Below are positions 6,258-7,170 of a stretch of DNA of 7,170 nt, piece after piece. Source of the DNA: Actinophytocola sp045807065 (GTDB taxonomy: Bacteria > Actinomycetota > Actinomycetes > Mycobacteriales > Pseudonocardiaceae); NCBI RefSeq assembly GCF_045807065.1, contig NZ_JBJMIE010000069.1, positions 1 through 7,170 on the forward strand, in the 5' to 3' direction. How positions within the stretch are numbered: position 1 is the first letter of the stretch; each line of letters opens with the position of its first letter. The notes under the pieces are model-generated. The model made no database searches. It was not told the DNA's origin and saw only the letters and a list, made by a program, of their open reading frames with translations. The position numbers and the translations under genes were made by a program.

Positions 6258-7170
6258 CTATCCCACCGGCGCGGGGGCAATCACCAGCGACTCCAGGAAC
6301 TTCGCGCACCACTCCAGCAGCTCGACGTCCCGCAGCGGCGGAGCGCCGATCCGGCCTCCCGCGGCGCCCTCGGTCGGCCGCGGCACGGTGACGAGCTGGC
6401 TCACGGCCTTGTAGTTCGCCTTGGGATACAGCCGCCGCAGCCGGACGAGCTGCGAGTCGCGCAGCTCGAGGGGCGCGAACCGGATCGAGCTGCCCTGCAG
6501 GGCTACCTCGCGGACGCCATGGTCGCGGCACTTCTGCCGGAAGGCGGCGACCGCGAACAGCCGCCGCACGGGCAGCGGCGGCGTGCCGTAGCGGTCCTGC
6601 AGCTCCTCCTCGACGGCGGTGAGCCCGTCGGCGTCCGGCGCGGCGGCGAGCTTGCGGTAGGCCTCGAGCCGCAGCCGCTCACCCGGCACGTAGTCGTGGG
6701 GGATGTGGGCGTCGACCGGCAGGTCGACCCGCACCTCGGCGAGCTCTTCCTCCTCCTCGCCCGGCTCGGCGCCGGCGTGCTTGCGGAACGCCTCGACCGC
6801 CTCGCCGACGAGCCGCACGTAGAGGTCGAAGCCGACGCCGGCGATGTGGCCGGACTGCTCCGCGCCGAGGATGTTGCCGGCGCCGCGGATCTCCAGGTCC
6901 TTCATGGCCACCGCCATACCCGCGCCCAGCTCGGTGTTCTGGGCGATCGTGGCGAGCCGGTCGTGGGCGGTCTCGGTGAGCGGCGCCTCCGGCGGGTAGA
7001 GGAAGTACGCGTACCCGCGCTCGCGACCGCGGCCGACGCGGCCGCGCAGCTGGTGCAGCTGCGAGAGGCCCATCACGTCGGACCGCTCCAGGATCAACGT
7101 GTTGGCGTTGGAGATGTCCAGGCCGCTCTCGACGATGGTGGTGCAGACGAGCACGTCGAAGCGCTTCTCC
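6258..7170 (-). CDS. mfd: Transcription-repair coupling factor Mfd, C-terminal part (5' end outside window)
   Basis: Mfd is a DNA translocase that removes RNA polymerase stalled at lesions and recruits UvrA for nucleotide excision repair. About 304 C-terminal codons are present. The reading frame stays open to the window edge (EKRFDVLVCTTIVESGLD), so this is a truncation by the window, not a broken gene. Visible are helicase motif V (VESGLDISNANTLI), motif VI (QLHQLRGRVGRGRERG) and the RecG-like translocation segment (GAGNILGAEQSGHIAGVGFD). An acidic linker follows, then the regulatory C-terminal domain starting near DYVPGERLRLEAYRKLA, which in E. coli masks the UvrA-binding surface. It ends in TAG at 6258-6260 and is followed after six bases by the lipoprotein start, so the genes probably share a message. 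Confidence 0.98.
   Translation of the reverse strand, partial: EKRFDVLVCTTIVESGLDISNANTLILERSDVMGLSQLHQLRGRVGRGRERGYAYFLYPPEAPLTETAHDRLATIAQNTELGAGMAVAMKDLEIRGAGNILGAEQSGHIAGVGFDLYVRLVGEAVEAFRKHAGAEPGEEEEELAEVRVDLPVDAHIPHDYVPGERLRLEAYRKLAAAPDADGLTAVEEELQDRYGTPPLPVRRLFAVAAFRQKCRDHGVREVALQGSSIRFAPLELRDSQLVRLRRLYPKANYKAVSQLVTVPRPTEGAAGGRIGAPPLRDVELLEWCAKFLESLVIAPAPVG

Noticed and set aside
6258..7170. mfd as a truncated pseudogene starting at 7154
   Set aside because: The frame continues in register to the window edge with conserved Mfd sequence, so the missing 5' part is simply outside the window.

Overview
The window is high-GC DNA with GTG start codons, tightly spaced genes and long open antisense frames, as is typical of an actinobacterium. 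The order mfd, SurA-like lipoprotein, mazG, together with a tricorn protease gene, suggests an actinomycete, perhaps of the Pseudonocardiales. The taxonomic guess is inference; no marker gene fixes it.

All four recognisable genes lie on the minus strand, so transcription runs right to left. At the right edge is the 3' part of mfd (transcription-repair coupling factor), cut by the window end. Seven bases beyond its stop begins a secreted lipoprotein with a SurA/parvulin-like fold. Eleven bases after that stop begins mazG, an NTP pyrophosphohydrolase. These three look like one operon concerned with DNA repair, nucleotide-pool cleaning and an envelope chaperone-like protein. A 515-bp intergenic stretch follows (3797-4311). 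It holds no convincing gene but has several palindromes, two of them related. Beyond it lies a complete 1071-residue tricorn protease with an intact catalytic tetrad, probably transcribed from its own promoter in that gap.

The left 580 bp, immediately downstream of the tricorn stop codon, is the most unusual part. It is low-complexity, strand-asymmetric DNA built from nested tandem repeats. Going left to right these are a ~60-bp C-rich family that includes one inverted copy, 9-bp and 24-25-bp units, and a run of nearly seven GGCCCCC heptamers that ends 30 bp from the tricorn stop. The G-rich strand is the tricorn message strand, so any read-through transcript would carry a long quadruplex-prone 3' segment. 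No protein in this stretch can be supported. No mobile element, RNA gene or CRISPR array was seen. The repeat region is the best candidate for something undescribed, and its function is unknown.
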